A stretch of 40,785 bases of DNA from Funneliformis mosseae (taxonomy: Eukaryota > Glomeromycota > Glomeromycetes > Glomerales > Glomeraceae): contig CAJVPP010000203.1 in the NCBI GenBank assembly GCA_910592005.1, positions 1-40,785 on the forward strand. The letters are read 5' to 3'. The notes under the pieces are model-generated. The model ran no database searches. It was not told the DNA's origin and was given only the letters and a program-made list of their open reading frames with translations. Shown one piece after another: positions 22,650-34,640 of this stretch (position 1 is its first letter; every line of letters starts with the position of its first letter). The position numbers and the translations under genes were made by a program.

Positions 22650-24504
22650 ATATTAATTATAATTCTTAAATAAAGAATATTAAAACTAATTAATATGAAT
22701 ATCTAGAATAATAGCAACTATAATAAAAATAGATATTATCACAATTTCAATATTTTTATATATGATAAATAAAAAATTAATAGCAACTACATATAAAGAA
22801 CATTTTAAAAAATGCTAAATATATATATATCAGAGAGTGACAAAAATATTGCATAATCAAAAATAAAATATTGAGTAAATTTTTCATTAATAATTGAGCC
22901 ATATTCTATTAAAATCATTTTAAACATCTATTGCATTAATAAAATATATTTATGATTTGTTTAATTTAATATGTTGCAATTCTTAAAATCGAATTTTAAA
23001 AAATCTTTATTTTTTAACATTACGCATTATATTTTTGTTAAAAGGCTAAAATACTATTATAAAAGCAAATAATTGATCAGAAATCATAAATTTTATAAGA
23101 TGTCATTGACTGACCTTATGTGAATACTTACAGCTTATTAATTAGTAAAAATATAAAAAAGCTAAAAACTGATCCTTTAGCGAGAATATATAAAATGCGA
23201 AGTATTGAAAAGTAGAGATTTTTTTAAAATTAGATTTTACATTATACATTACTCTAAACTAAATAATGAACAAAATATTTCATTAGGTAATAGTCAACTA
23301 ATATGTTATTAAAAAAATATAATCCAATTACTTATTAAAAATTTACAAAATTGTCTAATTCTTGACTGTGTAATACTTTTATCACCCTCCTGTATATTTA
23401 ATATTTTAATTTTTATTAAATATTAAATTTGAATTCATTAAAACCTTTTTTTTAAAAGTTAATTTATAGTGATTTTTTTGATAATATTCATAATATAATA
23501 AAAAAAAGAAGATTTTTATTTTTATACCAATTTATTAATTTAATAAATTTTTTATTATAAAGAAATTAAAAATAAAATTTAAGTAATTTAAAATAATATT
23601 AAGAATAGATAATAATTGTTTGCTGATTATTCTTTTTGAATAAAATAAATATATAAATTTAATAATATAATAATAAATATAAAATTATATTTTATATTTA
23701 TAATTATTAACTATTTTACTTTTTTTAAAAAAATGAAGATTAATAAAATCTGTGATATTATCATATATTAAGAAAAAAAAATATCTTTTATTATATTGAT
23801 GAAAATAAATTCATAAAAATCAGATTTAATAACCTAATATTTATAGTTAAAAGATTAAATTTTATCAATTTATCAATTTTTTTTATAAAAATAATTGTTA
23901 TATAAAATGAATAATAATTATATTTATAATACTTTTAATAATTAGTTTAAGAATGACTTTGACCTTTAAAGATTATGTCAGATTAACTTTTTTTTGATAT
24001 TTTAAGTAATAAGTTAACTTTCATAGCTTTTTATATTTTTTACTATTCTTTTCATTTTTATTGATATTTACATAATATGTATTGATTAACTAATATTATT
24101 AGATAAATAAAAAATAAATAAATGATTCTGAACAAACTTTACTAATTGTTTTTCTTTACTAGCAAAAATATTTTTAACAAAGTTTAGTTTCATTATTAGA
24201 GAAGCTATCTTTTAAGAGAATTAAGAGTCTTATATTATTAAGTTTAAGAATATATTTAATGAGTTTATATATAAATCAACATAATCAATCTCTATAAGAA
24301 ACTACAATTTTTATAACCATTCTATAATTTATTTGTTTTAGTATAATTTATAAGCTGAGATTTTTAAAGTTGGTATTACTTCCAATATCTAAGATAATTT
24401 TAATGAGAATACTATTATTACCTTTTAAGATTTTTCTTTTATTTTGCATTTGAAATTTTAGTAAATATAACTCTTTTATATGATAAAAAAGGTAAAGAAA
24501 AGGT

Positions 24505-24860
24505 AGCAGTAGTGGTAGTAATAGTGGTAGTAGTTATTATTGCATTATTGAATAAGGATTAGAAGCATAACTATCTGATATAAGTATTTGACCTTTATAT
24601 GTGATGAGAGAGTAATTCAAAATTTACGAAAATGATAATATTAATTATTGATCAGATGAAGGAAAAAAACCTAAACCTGTAACTAAGTGGATAATGACCT
24701 TGCTAACTAGGATTTAGAATTAATGGAATTGTAAAGGGTATTTACTTGAAGTTTGTTTTACAAATGGTTGTAAAGATGATTTCACATCAAGTGAATAATT
24801 CCATTGAAAGGTTCCATGCTCATGTCTTGCATATGAAATAAAAGTTATTTCTTTTTTAGG
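24505..24860 (+). pseudogene. Possible decayed coding relic
   Basis: One plus frame from about 24505 gives a Gly/Ser run (GSSSGSNSGSS), then charged and hydrophobic segments with several Cys (for example NCKGYLLEVCFTNGCKD). It is interrupted by roughly ten stop codons. All stops are one C-to-T or G-to-A step from sense codons, but that is true of most stops, so it is only suggestive. No family is recognised. Confidence 0.3.
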
Positions 24861-26025
24861 CTTGGTAATTTTTTTTGTTCTTATCATAACAATTATGATT
24901 TATTATCACTAAACTACTTGATTTCATAATATATTTATTATTTCTTGTATATCAACATAAACATATGGTTGCGTGTTGAAAACAAATTCAGAAATAAATC
25001 CAGGAGGTAAAGGTCTAGGGTCCATTTCTCAAATTAGCAAAAAAAAGAAAAAAATAAGTTTTTTAATGATTTATCATCCAAGATAAGCGCAATCAAACAA
25101 GGTTTCAAGGGATGATTGTATCACTGCATAAATCATCACCCCGAAGTTTTTTAATCTGATTATAAATACCATTAATGTAAATAATAAAATTATACTTAAT
25201 TTTTGACAATCATCTTAATCCTAAATAGTAAAGCAAAGCACGAACTTTAAAAACAACGCCCGCTCATTTTTCCAATTCTGATTTATAATATATTAGGTAC
25301 TACATGAAATGACACGATTCATTTAATAAAATGTTGATCAAAAATACAAGTAGAATAGTTGATTCAAAATTCGCAGTATCCAAGAAAAAGGTGGAAAAAT
25401 TTGGAAAGCCTTAATAGTTGCGGGAGAAAGATAAAACTTACAATATATTACCGTAAAAATGCACGGACGCATAATATTATTAAAATATAAAGTGGGCGCT
25501 ATGTGATATATTTTATTCCGTGTTTTAAGGCAATTCCCGAAATTAATCTTAAAACTTTATTCGTTTGACAATTTCGCGATTCTTTTTATTGAATTATAAA
25601 ATTCCACAAAATTGGATCGTTAAATAATGCATAAAATCAAGCCAGAATAGTATATCAATTACCGAAAATGGATTATGTAACTTGGCGTATTTAAAAAACG
25701 TTGCCAATAAAATCAAGTTAAATCATATGATCCGTAATGTGATTTTACGAGCAACGTTCCATTTAATAGATTGCTTGGACCCTTATTAATAAACCCTGAT
25801 ATTAAATAGAACGCCAAGGCTAGCGATTTCTCGTTTAGAGTAACTTTTAATAAATAAATAAAAAAGATATCTCGCGTTCCAGGCAACAACCTATAATAAT
25901 CCAAATTTCATCAGAAACAATGGCAGTTATCATAATATTAATTTGATTAAAAGCTATAAATTGTGTGAATTGGATGAACCTTACCTTATAAGCGAATTTT
26001 ACAGAAAAAAAACATACATTATAAT
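24861..26025. other. Intergenic region upstream of the methyltransferase
   Basis: Composition returns to the normal intergenic level from about 25.0 kb. Two minus-strand frames at 25713-26164 overlap the methyltransferase start and have no recognisable domain. The promoter of the methyltransferase is presumably in the last few hundred bases. Confidence 0.5.
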
Positions 26026-27088
26026 ATGGGTAAAGTATATTCAAAAATACGAAGAAGAGAGTTAGTAAGTTGTTCAAGCAATGAAATCGATGATGTTTCG
26101 TTGTCAACTTCAACCAGATATTTTGGTGACCTAAAACATAAAAATAAAGATGGTTTAGGATCAATAAGTGAACTTGATAGAGTAAATTTACAGCATTTCT
26201 TATTAAAAGAATTAAATGGTTTTAATTTTAAATCACCAGTAGATTTAAATAATCCCCAAGTCAGTGTTTTAGATGTTGGGTAAGTTCATAAAATTTTTAG
26301 AAAAAAAAACTTTTTACAAACGTTGAAACATTTAAAAAAAATTTTTTCTTGTACAGATGCGGTGCAGGAACTTGGATTCTTGACTTGGCAAGCGAGAATT
26401 CAGCAAACTTCTACGGAATTGATATTTTACCACTTTTTCCAACAGAAATCAAACCCTCAAATGTTTCATTCTCTATTGCGAATTTAATTGATGGATTACC
26501 TTTTAAAGATAATTCGTTTGACTTTGTTCATATGCGATTTTTTGTATTTTGTTTGTCAGAATCAGACTGGGAAATAGCAATTCAAGAAATAGTTCGCGTT
26601 TGTAAACCAAATGGATGGATTGAAATATTTGAAGTCGACATTACGTTCGCAAATGCTCTTAAAGATAAAACAGGACTCAATAATAAAGGTTAGCAACTTT
26701 GAAATCATAATTGCAAAAAAAAAAAAAAAAAAAGGATCTTGATTAATTTATTTATTTTAATTTAAAAGCAAAAGAAATTTTATCCGAAAAATATAATATA
26801 AATTTATGTCCGAGTCCCCTAATAAGATCTTTATTAGAAACTAATAATTCGCTAAATAAAATTTATTTCGAACCAAATAAATGTAAACTTGGTAGTTGGG
26901 GTGGTAAATTGGGAAAATTAAGTTTAGAAAATTATAAATGGGGTATGAAAAATTTTGCTATGTCACTTAATTACATGGGATTGACAGAGCAAGAATTTTT
27001 TCAATTGGTTGAAGAAATAACTCAAGAAATCGAAGAAACCAAAGGTGTTTATGACGTATTTAATAGATTTTGGGCAAAGAAATTGTAA
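26026..27088 (+). CDS. SAM-dependent methyltransferase, class I, 301 residues
   Basis: Three exons: 26026-26279, 26357-26688 and 26769-27088. Introns are 77 and 80 bp (GTAAGT...ACAG; GTTAGC...AAAAG). The SAM-binding motif I, VLDVGCGAGTW (81-91), is assembled across the first splice junction. A Rossmann strand ending in YGIDI follows, then a GLPFKDNSFDFVHMR segment (motif II region) and an IVRVCKPNGWIEIFE segment, all typical of the Methyltransf_11/25 type. The substrate cannot be told; related fungal proteins include LaeA/UMTA-type regulators and small-molecule enzymes. The N-terminus MGKVYSK fits the N-myristoylation pattern (Gly2, Ser6), which would put the enzyme at a membrane. Residues 10-60 are polar and probably disordered. 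Confidence 0.9.
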
Positions 27089-28783
27089 TAATAATTAATT
27101 TAATAATATCGTTGGTAAATAAAAATATATAATAATAACAAGAATTTCAGGAGTCGATCGTTATTAATGTTCATTGTTGTTTGTTTCTGATCGGATGGAG
27201 TTGGAAATGAGGTGCATTTCATTCGAATAATGATGATCATTAGTAATTTTTTAATGTTATTTATGTTATTTCCAAATTAATATTCTTATGCCAAGTCAGT
27301 TCTAAAAAAATAATGCCTTTTATGCACTCGCTTCAATTTCAATGTTAATTCAAAACAGATTAAGCACTTCCAACTGCATGATCAGTAGTTTCATGTCTTT
27401 CCTCCTTCCCATATAAATTGTATAAATTGATAGGATTTGATTACGTGCCGTATTTGTCGTAATTAATGATGTCAGGAGATCAGATGATCTCTGGACCTTT
27501 TCATAATCGTGGTGTTAACGTATTTGAGAATTGCATGTCTAAGGAAACCTGGTATGGAAAAAAAAAACATTGCTCCCATTAAGGCTTTAATAATATTTTC
27601 GATTAGGTCTGCGGGTTGTTTTAAAAGAATTTGTGAGTTTTGTTAAAATAATTTGCTTTTGCATAACTTTTTTGTTCATCGTCATTTTCAATTATCAAGT
27701 CATTAGAATAAGTTTTCATCCATTTGGTCAAATCAATTACGATACGATTATCACGCAGTAGAGGCCTGGACTTTAAGCAAAGTATTAGAAATTTAATTTT
27801 CAATAATATTTTTTTTTTTTTCACTTTCACAAATACCAAAAATAGTAATTAATTAATGTAACACAACAATACATATGCTATTAAAATCACTGTCACGTAA
27901 CTCGATTTTAATAGCAAACCTCTCATATTTTCATTATAAAATACAATCAGCGGTTCAATAACTTATGGAATTATAAAAAATCCGGACTGGTACTTTGAAC
28001 CCCGGCCCGGGAAATTCTAAACTAATAATTTGCCGGCCGTTGCAGGCCACTAATGCGCGGTAAATCCCAATATCGAAATAATTCAACATTCAAAAATCTA
28101 GGTGACATCAAATCATTCTTGCGATTAAGATTCCAAACTTTTAAATCTCTATTCATAGTCAAGCATCTAATCACAATTTTTTGACTCCTTCATTTGGTGG
28201 ATATGAATTTTTATTCTTGAATGCAGGAACAGAATATATTTTTTTGTATTTCATCTTTCCTTATTTTGACTCTACATATTTTGCTGTTTAGGGAATATCT
28301 AGACTGACTTGAAATAAATTTCCGAAAAGAAGATGGAATTAGATTTCGACGTGTAAAATACTGATAAGAATATCGAAGGACGTAAACTAACATGCTAGTT
28401 GTCATCGTGATGTCATCTTCTTACACACCCCTTAATAATTTTTTTAGAGCTTCTTTAATTTATATAAAATAAATAATGATCAGAGTGAAAAAGTTTCCCT
28501 CAAAAGAATTTAGACTTTAGATTAGGAAATGACTGTTTGACGTGAGAATTTCCATCCTCGAATCCTCGAATGATATTCATGTTGCTTATAGTTTCGGAAG
28601 CAAAACTCATTTTAGTAAATGAAACCTTGTATGTTATTTATTGTTTCGATTATTATAGTTTTGACGGTTCGAACCTTAAATATTCATTTGGAAAATAATT
28701 TATTTTGAGGAAATAATTAATGATGCAAGTTCAAATCAATCTATTTTCAATTTTACGATATGATTAATATTACCAGTTTTAGA
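27089..28783. other. Intergenic region with a GC-rich islet
   Basis: No supported gene. A compact GC-rich islet at about 27978-28062, with words such as CCCCGGCCCGGG and GCCGGCCGTTGCAGGCC, stands out from AT-rich surroundings and may be a transposon end. Minus frames at 27621-27839 and 28211-28405 show no family features. Confidence 0.5.
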
Positions 28784-28860
28784 TGATTGCTAGGAAAATC
28801 TGGATCTGGGAATTTTTGATCAAACATAAAGAATTTTAGTTTTTTGATATTGTTAGATCA
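28784..28860 (+). mobile_element. Truncated copy of the 22.5-kb inverted-repeat element
   Basis: GATTGCTAGGAAAATC followed by a GGATCTGGGAATTTTTGATC-type stretch and TTTTAGTTTTTTGATATTGTTAGA matches the left end and interior of the element at 22496-22649 in the same order. The right inverted arm is missing. A similar GATC...AATTTTTGATCAAA string recurs at about 35587-35605. Confidence 0.65.
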
Positions 28861-29020
28861 TTCCCAGTTATTCCGGCGTTTTCGTTTTAGGACGACCAAC
28901 TGACTTTAAAATCTAGCGATCGACTTTTATGGATTTCAATTCATATTACCAAAAGATTTCTTTTTTTGAATGATTACTTTCCTAATATCTTTGGTCATGT
29001 GATCATGCATAAAATCTAAC

Positions 29021-29375
29021 GTTCAAATATTTGAAATGCAATTTTGTATTTCAAACGGAAACCCTAGTTACGGTATAAAGTTTTTTAAAATAATTTCAAA
29101 CGAATATCTAAATGATTTTGGACATTTCGGATATCCGATATTGAATATTTATTTTTTTTTCGCATTTTCCTTTTTTTGTTTTTTGGTTTTTTCACATACT
29201 TTTAAATTTTTCGATTAGATAAACTTAGCTTTATTTTTTTAATTCTTTTTTTTTTTTTATTTATTTCATTTATTTTAAAATAAATAACCGATCGATAAGA
29301 TCGATCGAAATGATTGATTTCAATATTCGAATATTAATTATGTATTTTCGAATATTTGAATTTTATATATTTTTT
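29021..29375. mobile_element. Damaged copy of the TAGGGT-type MITE
   Basis: From about 29101 to 29370 the sequence parallels the intact element at 32751-33085: GGATATCCGATATTGAATAT, a T-rich middle with CGCATTTTC, the CGATCGATAAGATCGATCG palindrome and the TATTCGAATATTAATTATG block. The outer right inverted repeat is lost. An isolated end, TTTCAAACGGAAACCCTA, sits at 29049-29066 on the wrong side, so the copy is rearranged or two insertions are nested. Confidence 0.75.
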
Positions 29376-29734
29376 TATGCTACAAGGTTAAAAGATAGAA
29401 TTATCTCATTTACACTTTAAGTATTATTTTTTTATTATTAAGAATGGAGTAGTAATTTTTGATTTCAAAACGTTTCAGGTACCGAACACTTCCGTAAAAA
29501 AAAAAAAAAATTATTATTTAATTACAAAACTAAGGACACCTTGCCACCGGCTATTATATTCCTCCTAATGTTTAAATTAAATATGTATATAAAAATGATT
29601 TCTAAATTTTCTATATGAGATGGTTTTATTTATCCGAACACGAGATTCTTATCACAATTGTAGAGAGCTGAACATCTAAAAAAAATAATAATAATGCAAA
29701 ATTAAGTAATTAAATATATTAATTTAAAAAATGT

Positions 29735-31892
29735 TTAATCATATTCACCAATAGGAATTTCCAATTCATCTTGTTCTTCTGGATGTTGATTTGGATTATT
29801 GTATATTTCATCATCTATAAAAAACATGACATAAAATAGAATTAGAACATATATTAAACTATTATAAAATTTAGTTTATACGCACCATCAATAATATTAT
29901 TTGATTTTTTCAACCTTATATACTCATCTGGAACTACAATAAAAAAAATTATATTTTAATAAAAGATTTAAGGAATTCATTGATATATTAACTTACTACT
30001 TAGAAGCCTGCCATTATCTAAGTTATCAAAAATATTAATTAACAATGCAATAAATAAATAATAAATAAACTAGATTTTTTCAATGCCACTCATTGACAAA
30101 TACCTTTTGAATTGTTACATTTTTTGACATAATGATGATTGCTTGATTTATATAAATCGTGAACTAAAAAGAAAAGAAGGTCAAGAAAGAATGTTATTAT
30201 ATAATAATTATCAATATTTAATAAAACCTAAAACACACTTACTATTACTAGGAATGTTATAGCTAATAAATTTACTATGAAATTCTAATGATAAAGTTAT
30301 TATAACATGATTAACGATGATTAAGCCTTGCTTTGTATATTAATTTAACTTTATACATACCTTCTTGCTCCTCTATTTTCATTGAAATAAGTAATATTCA
30401 TATAATAATAATATGATTATTACTCTTGGTCCAATAATAAAAGTCAGTAGTTAAAGATTAAATAAATATACCTTCTGTCGCATTCCTTGGTTCAGAAAAG
30501 TTGAAAGATTGAAGTTGTTGGCTAGTATATATTCTGCTGTTTTTATAAGAAATATCTGGTTCTTCTAAATCAATTATTTCCGATTGAGAAAGATTATCTG
30601 ATATATAAGGCTTTATGATTTCTCGGATTTCTTCATAAAGAGCAAAAATATCGGGTCTTTTTGATGGATCAGCGTCCCAACATTTTTTCATTAAATTTTG
30701 ATATTCGATAGGAGTTTCTGATACGATCTTTGGTCTCATACCATTGATGATATTCATCGCAAGGTCATAACCATGCTCACGATTAATAAATGGGGATTGC
30801 CTAGATGAAATTTCCCACATAAGCATACCGATACTATAAATGTCAGATTTAAAGGTATATCCTTTTCCATAAATAACTTCGGGTGCTATATAAGGAAGAT
30901 TTCCATATATTTCTTTCTGTGACTTGTTTGCTGGGCCACAAAATCCAAGGTCACTAATATACCATTCATTATTATGTCGTGAATATAATATATTTCCAGA
31001 ATGCAGGTCTCTATGAATGGCTTCCTCCTCATGAATTCTATAGAGTGCATATATGATATTAAAAGTAATTCTAATCCTTTCGTTCCATGTAATTTGGTTA
31101 CGTCGATGCAGGTATCTTCTCAAATCCGTGGTCATCCGATCCATTATAAGCATATAAGTTCCATTGGGGTTTTGCGTCAGCCCGTAACTTTGGACAATAC
31201 TCAGCCATTTATTGCTTATAGATAAATGTGATTTAGCCTATCAAATCAAATTTATGTTTATCGTCTTTTTTTTTGTTTTAAAAAAAATAAATAAATAAAA
31301 ACAGAATGTTACGTACTTCATCAAACCAACTTTGATTCGCGCTTTCAATATTTTCTAATTTTTTAAGTATCACCTGTCGTGTTCCAGTTCTCTTTAATCG
31401 TCGTTCCTTACTATCCCATTCATGATAATATCCATCAACCCAATCCGCAGTATAAATTTCGGAGCAGCCGCCTTTAGTAAAGAATTCAATTTTTTGTAAT
31501 TTGTCATAAGGGATCCATTCAATTATCGCATCTGGTCTGATCGTTTTCTTTTGATATTCCTGTATAAGCTCATCAATATTGATATGACCTGACGTCCAAC
31601 TCGAAAATTTTGACCTTAGATAATTTCGAACGCAATGTTCACAATATAAAATTGCTAAACATTTTAATGAACAACTTTTGCAAATCCTTTCCGTTCCCTC
31701 GTTAAAGACGATTCTATCTCGATCGTAATTTTTCATCAACATCTTTTTCGCCTCTTCTTTTTCGCCGTCATTTAGGAATTTATCTTTAAGGATAGTATCT
31801 ATTCTAAATTTGTGTCGTACATGCCTATCTTTGTGAAGATTATAATCCACCAAGATATGCGCTCGATTAATTGCAGCCTTAATTACAGACAT
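29735..31892 (-). CDS. Protein kinase with zinc-binding-like N-terminus and micro-exon tail, 534 residues
   Basis: Eight exons: 31892-31317, 31237-30472, 30372-30361, 30284-30243, 30163-30104, 30017-29997, 29933-29886, 29814-29735. All introns are 63-99 bp, GT-AG. Residues 71-87 hold C71xxC74...C84xxC87, followed by the long linker typical of expanded Rhizophagus kinase families. Kinase motifs are a glycine loop GGCSE (141-145), ATP lysine in VILKK (K177 or K178), HRD 267-269 followed by LHSGN, DLG 288-290 in place of DFG, and APE 310-312. It is probably active, serine/threonine or tyrosine-kinase-like (TKL) type. Exons 3 to 7 (12, 42, 60, 21 and 48 nt) all start and end in phase 1. The tail includes an acidic stretch and HHYVKKC. 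If intron 2 is not removed, translation stops five codons on, giving 451 residues. The upstream frame has a stop before a further Met. Confidence 0.87.
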
Positions 31893-32750
31893 AATGATGC
31901 AATCTCCTGAATTTATTCAAAATAAAAAAAGGAATGGCTTTTTAAGTCATTTAATGAATTGTATTAAAAAAAAAACTGATTACATATATATATATATATT
32001 ACTTCCGCTTTTGCGACTCCGAACTTTTTTTTTAATGAATTCTGATTTAGAAATCGCCAATTCAAAAAAAATTGAAACCTGTACCACAAGATGTTAATAA
32101 TCTCGAAATCTCAGCACAAATAGATACATATTCGGAAAAATGAAAGTAAAGAGGGAAAAAAAAGTCCGATCGACCCTTCTAAAAAAAGGAAACCGGGGCC
32201 TCGGCTAATTTCTAGCTCTAACATAATGAGCGTTCTCTTGTTGGACAAGGGTTATTGATTTCACGCGAAAATTAAAAAAAAAAAGATGTCATACGATTAA
32301 TCTAAAAAAAATAAATATTTGTCGTTTTTTTCCTTTTAACCATGAAAGTTTCTTTATTATACATGTGATTCATTAAAGAAAATTCGTTTGAAACAAAAGT
32401 TAATTGGAATGTCTATAAACAAAGCTTGGGTGATACAAAAAACTAATGAATGCTTTTTACATCAAACTTATGGACACTGCATGTGAAAAAATTTTAAAAA
32501 GTATAGCGAGATATTGTATTTGAATTTGGAATTTGGCTAATAATGTATATTCGGTATTTTTTTTTATATGTTTAAATAATTAATAATTATTTTAAAATAA
32601 ACTTAATTATAAGACTTAAATTTAAAATTTGTAATGAAATTTTATTTATTTAATTATAAATAAAAATTCAATATTTTTTTTTATTATATATAATTCTTAT
32701 TTTAAATTGAATATATACAAATTTTTAACTTTTTAATTTTATTATAAATA
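31893..32750. other. Intergenic region upstream of the kinase
   Basis: Contains the presumed kinase promoter. A plus-strand frame at 31894-32097 overlaps the kinase 5' end and has no family features. A TATATA run lies near 31985-32000. Composition becomes very AT-rich after about 32560. Confidence 0.5.
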
Positions 32751-33085
32751 TAGGGTCTCCGTTTGAAATACAAATTGAATATCGAACATTTTGGATATCC
32801 GATATTGAATATATTTTTTTTCGCATTTTCTTTTTTTTGTTTTTTTTGGTCTTTTTACATACTTTTAAACTTTTTCGATTAGATAAGCTTTAGGTTTATT
32901 TTTATATATATATATATTTTTATTTATTTCGTTTATTTTAAAATAAATAATCGATCGATAAGATCGATCGAAATGATTGATAAAGAATTTCAATATTCGA
33001 ATATTAATTATGTATTTTCGAATATTTGAATTTTATTTATTTACAAATAAATATTCGAATATTCTATTTTCAAACGGAAACCCTA
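32751..33085. mobile_element. Complete MITE-like element, 335 bp
   Basis: Ends are TAGGGTCTCCGTTTGAAA (32751-32768) and TTTCAAACGGAAACCCTA (33068-33085), inverted copies with one difference in 18. Each end is followed outward by TA, consistent with a TA target duplication. The interior holds the CGATCGATAAGATCGATCG palindrome and a repeated TTCGAATATT block near the right end. There is no coding capacity. It is probably mobilised by a Tc1/mariner- or related TA-targeting transposase in trans. Confidence 0.88.
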
Positions 33086-34322
33086 TAATAATATATAAAA
33101 AATTTATTAAAAAATCTAAAACTTTTAATCCTAAATTAATATAAAAAGTAATTAATGTATAATTTTAAAAAATAAAAATAAAAATTATTTTTAAATAAAT
33201 AAAAAAAAAAATCTATTAATTTAAACAGCACTCTTTTAAACAAGTTTTTTTATTTTAAAAAAATTAAAATTAATATTTTAAAAAAAAGCTTTTTTAAAAA
33301 CTTAATTTAGAATTTAAAAAAAAAACAATACCATTTTTTTTAAAAATAAAAAGTAAAAATATATTAATAAATTTTTTTAACAAAATAAAAATACTAAGAT
33401 TATAATTTATAAAAAATATATATACTGTATATAAGAAAAATAATATTAAAACAATATTTAAAAAATCTACTAAAATAAATTTTATAATATAATTCAATAT
33501 CAAAAGTAATTAATAAAAATGTATACTTTTAAAAATTTAAGATTTCAATGCTAAAAAAAAACTGATTGACAAAAGTAAAAAAAAGTTATCTAATTAGTAA
33601 TCATATCATTATTACCAAATAAAATTAAAAATATTATTATTTAAAGTAATTATTTTTCAATTTTGTTTAAAAATTAAAATTAGTAAAGAGAAATATTTAT
33701 ATTAATTAAATAAACTTTAAGTTTTAAATATAAAATATCATTTCAAAATTATTGGTATTTTAGCTAAACTTAAAAAAAATCATTTATTTTTCATAATGAA
33801 CTTTAAATTATAAAATAAAATTGATTAATTTAATTATTTTTGCATCTTAAATTTAAATATCATAATAATGTTTTATTTATTTATCTTTTATATATTCTAC
33901 TGTAAATACTTTATAAAATAAATCATTATATATTTTAAATTAATTGAATTTTTACATTTTTTCAAATTTTATATTAGTAAATATTTTTATTGATTTTTTA
34001 ATTATTCAGCTATTAATTACAATCACATGTATTATCATAAAAAAATATTGCTAATTTTATTTTAACTTTATTAAAAAAATTAAAAAATAAATAATATTTC
34101 TTAAGTATAATTTAAAAATTTAAATATTTTATTTGGATAAGATAGTATAATAAATTATTTTAAAGATAAATATATTACATTTTTATAAATAATATATAAA
34201 ATATAATTAAATTATTAATAATATATTAAAATTTAATAATTAAGTGAATATTATTTTAATAGCATGTGACTTTAAAATTAATTATATTATAAAGTCACAT
34301 GCAACTTAGATTAAATTATGAA
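33086..34322. other. AT-only desert ending in a perfect hairpin
   Basis: Almost pure A/T with no gene. At its right edge, GCATGTGACTTTA (34262-34274) and TAAAGTCACATGC (34290-34302) form a perfect 13-bp stem with a 15-nt A/T loop. The composition changes abruptly just after it. Confidence 0.65.
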
Positions 34323-34640
34323 GGTAACTTCATAGTCTGCTGGTATCTTCATAATATAATGGTAACTTCATAGTCTGCTGATATCTTCATAATATAATGG
34401 TAATTTCATACTTTACCAGTACCTTTATAATATAACAGTGATATCATAATCTAATTACATGATTTAGTGGTAACTTCATAACAAACTATTTATATTTTGA
34501 TAGTGACTTCATAACCTATATACAGGTATTTCCTTTGCATTTATAGCATTGTTTTAACTGTTTCCTGTATAATATGGTGGTAACTTCATAGTTTAATAGT
34601 GGATGGTAGTGCTTTAATTTAATAGTGATGTTATAATCTA
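34323..34640. repeat. 19-bp satellite array
   Basis: Seven contiguous 19-bp units run from 34323 to 34455. They alternate between GGTAACTTCATAGTCTGCT-type and GGTATCTTCATAATATAAT-type units, so the higher-order period is 38 bp. The first pair is repeated almost exactly (one difference) in the second. Diverged single units continue at irregular spacing to about 34640. Confidence 0.85.

Larger units (their letters stand above)
19949..25712. other. 5.8-kb AT-rich desert
   Basis: Nearly pure A/T sequence without any Met-initiated frame of 60 codons on either strand from about 19.95 to 25.7 kb. CpG is very scarce. Islands of more mixed composition occur at about 22325-22460 (repeated AGCT/GAGC words) and about 24500-24860 (possible coding relic). 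The rest looks like heavily mutated transposon DNA. No RNA gene is seen. Confidence 0.65.

Noticed and set aside
25713..26164. Minus-strand frames overlapping the methyltransferase start
   Set aside because: Antisense shadow and AT-rich hydrophobic translation without motifs.
28211..28405. 64-codon minus frame with an Arg/Ser-rich start
   Set aside because: It could mimic a mitochondrial presequence, but there is no recognisable domain, downstream exon or coding bias to support a gene.
30458..31153. Kinase ending at 30458 as a simple two-exon gene
   Set aside because: The last five codons read into a consensus donor, and five further phase-compatible exons plus a terminal exon follow. Kept only as a possible intron-retention isoform.
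34323..34460. Possible CRISPR-like array
   Set aside because: Units are contiguous 19-mers without unique spacers, and the setting is eukaryotic; it is a satellite.
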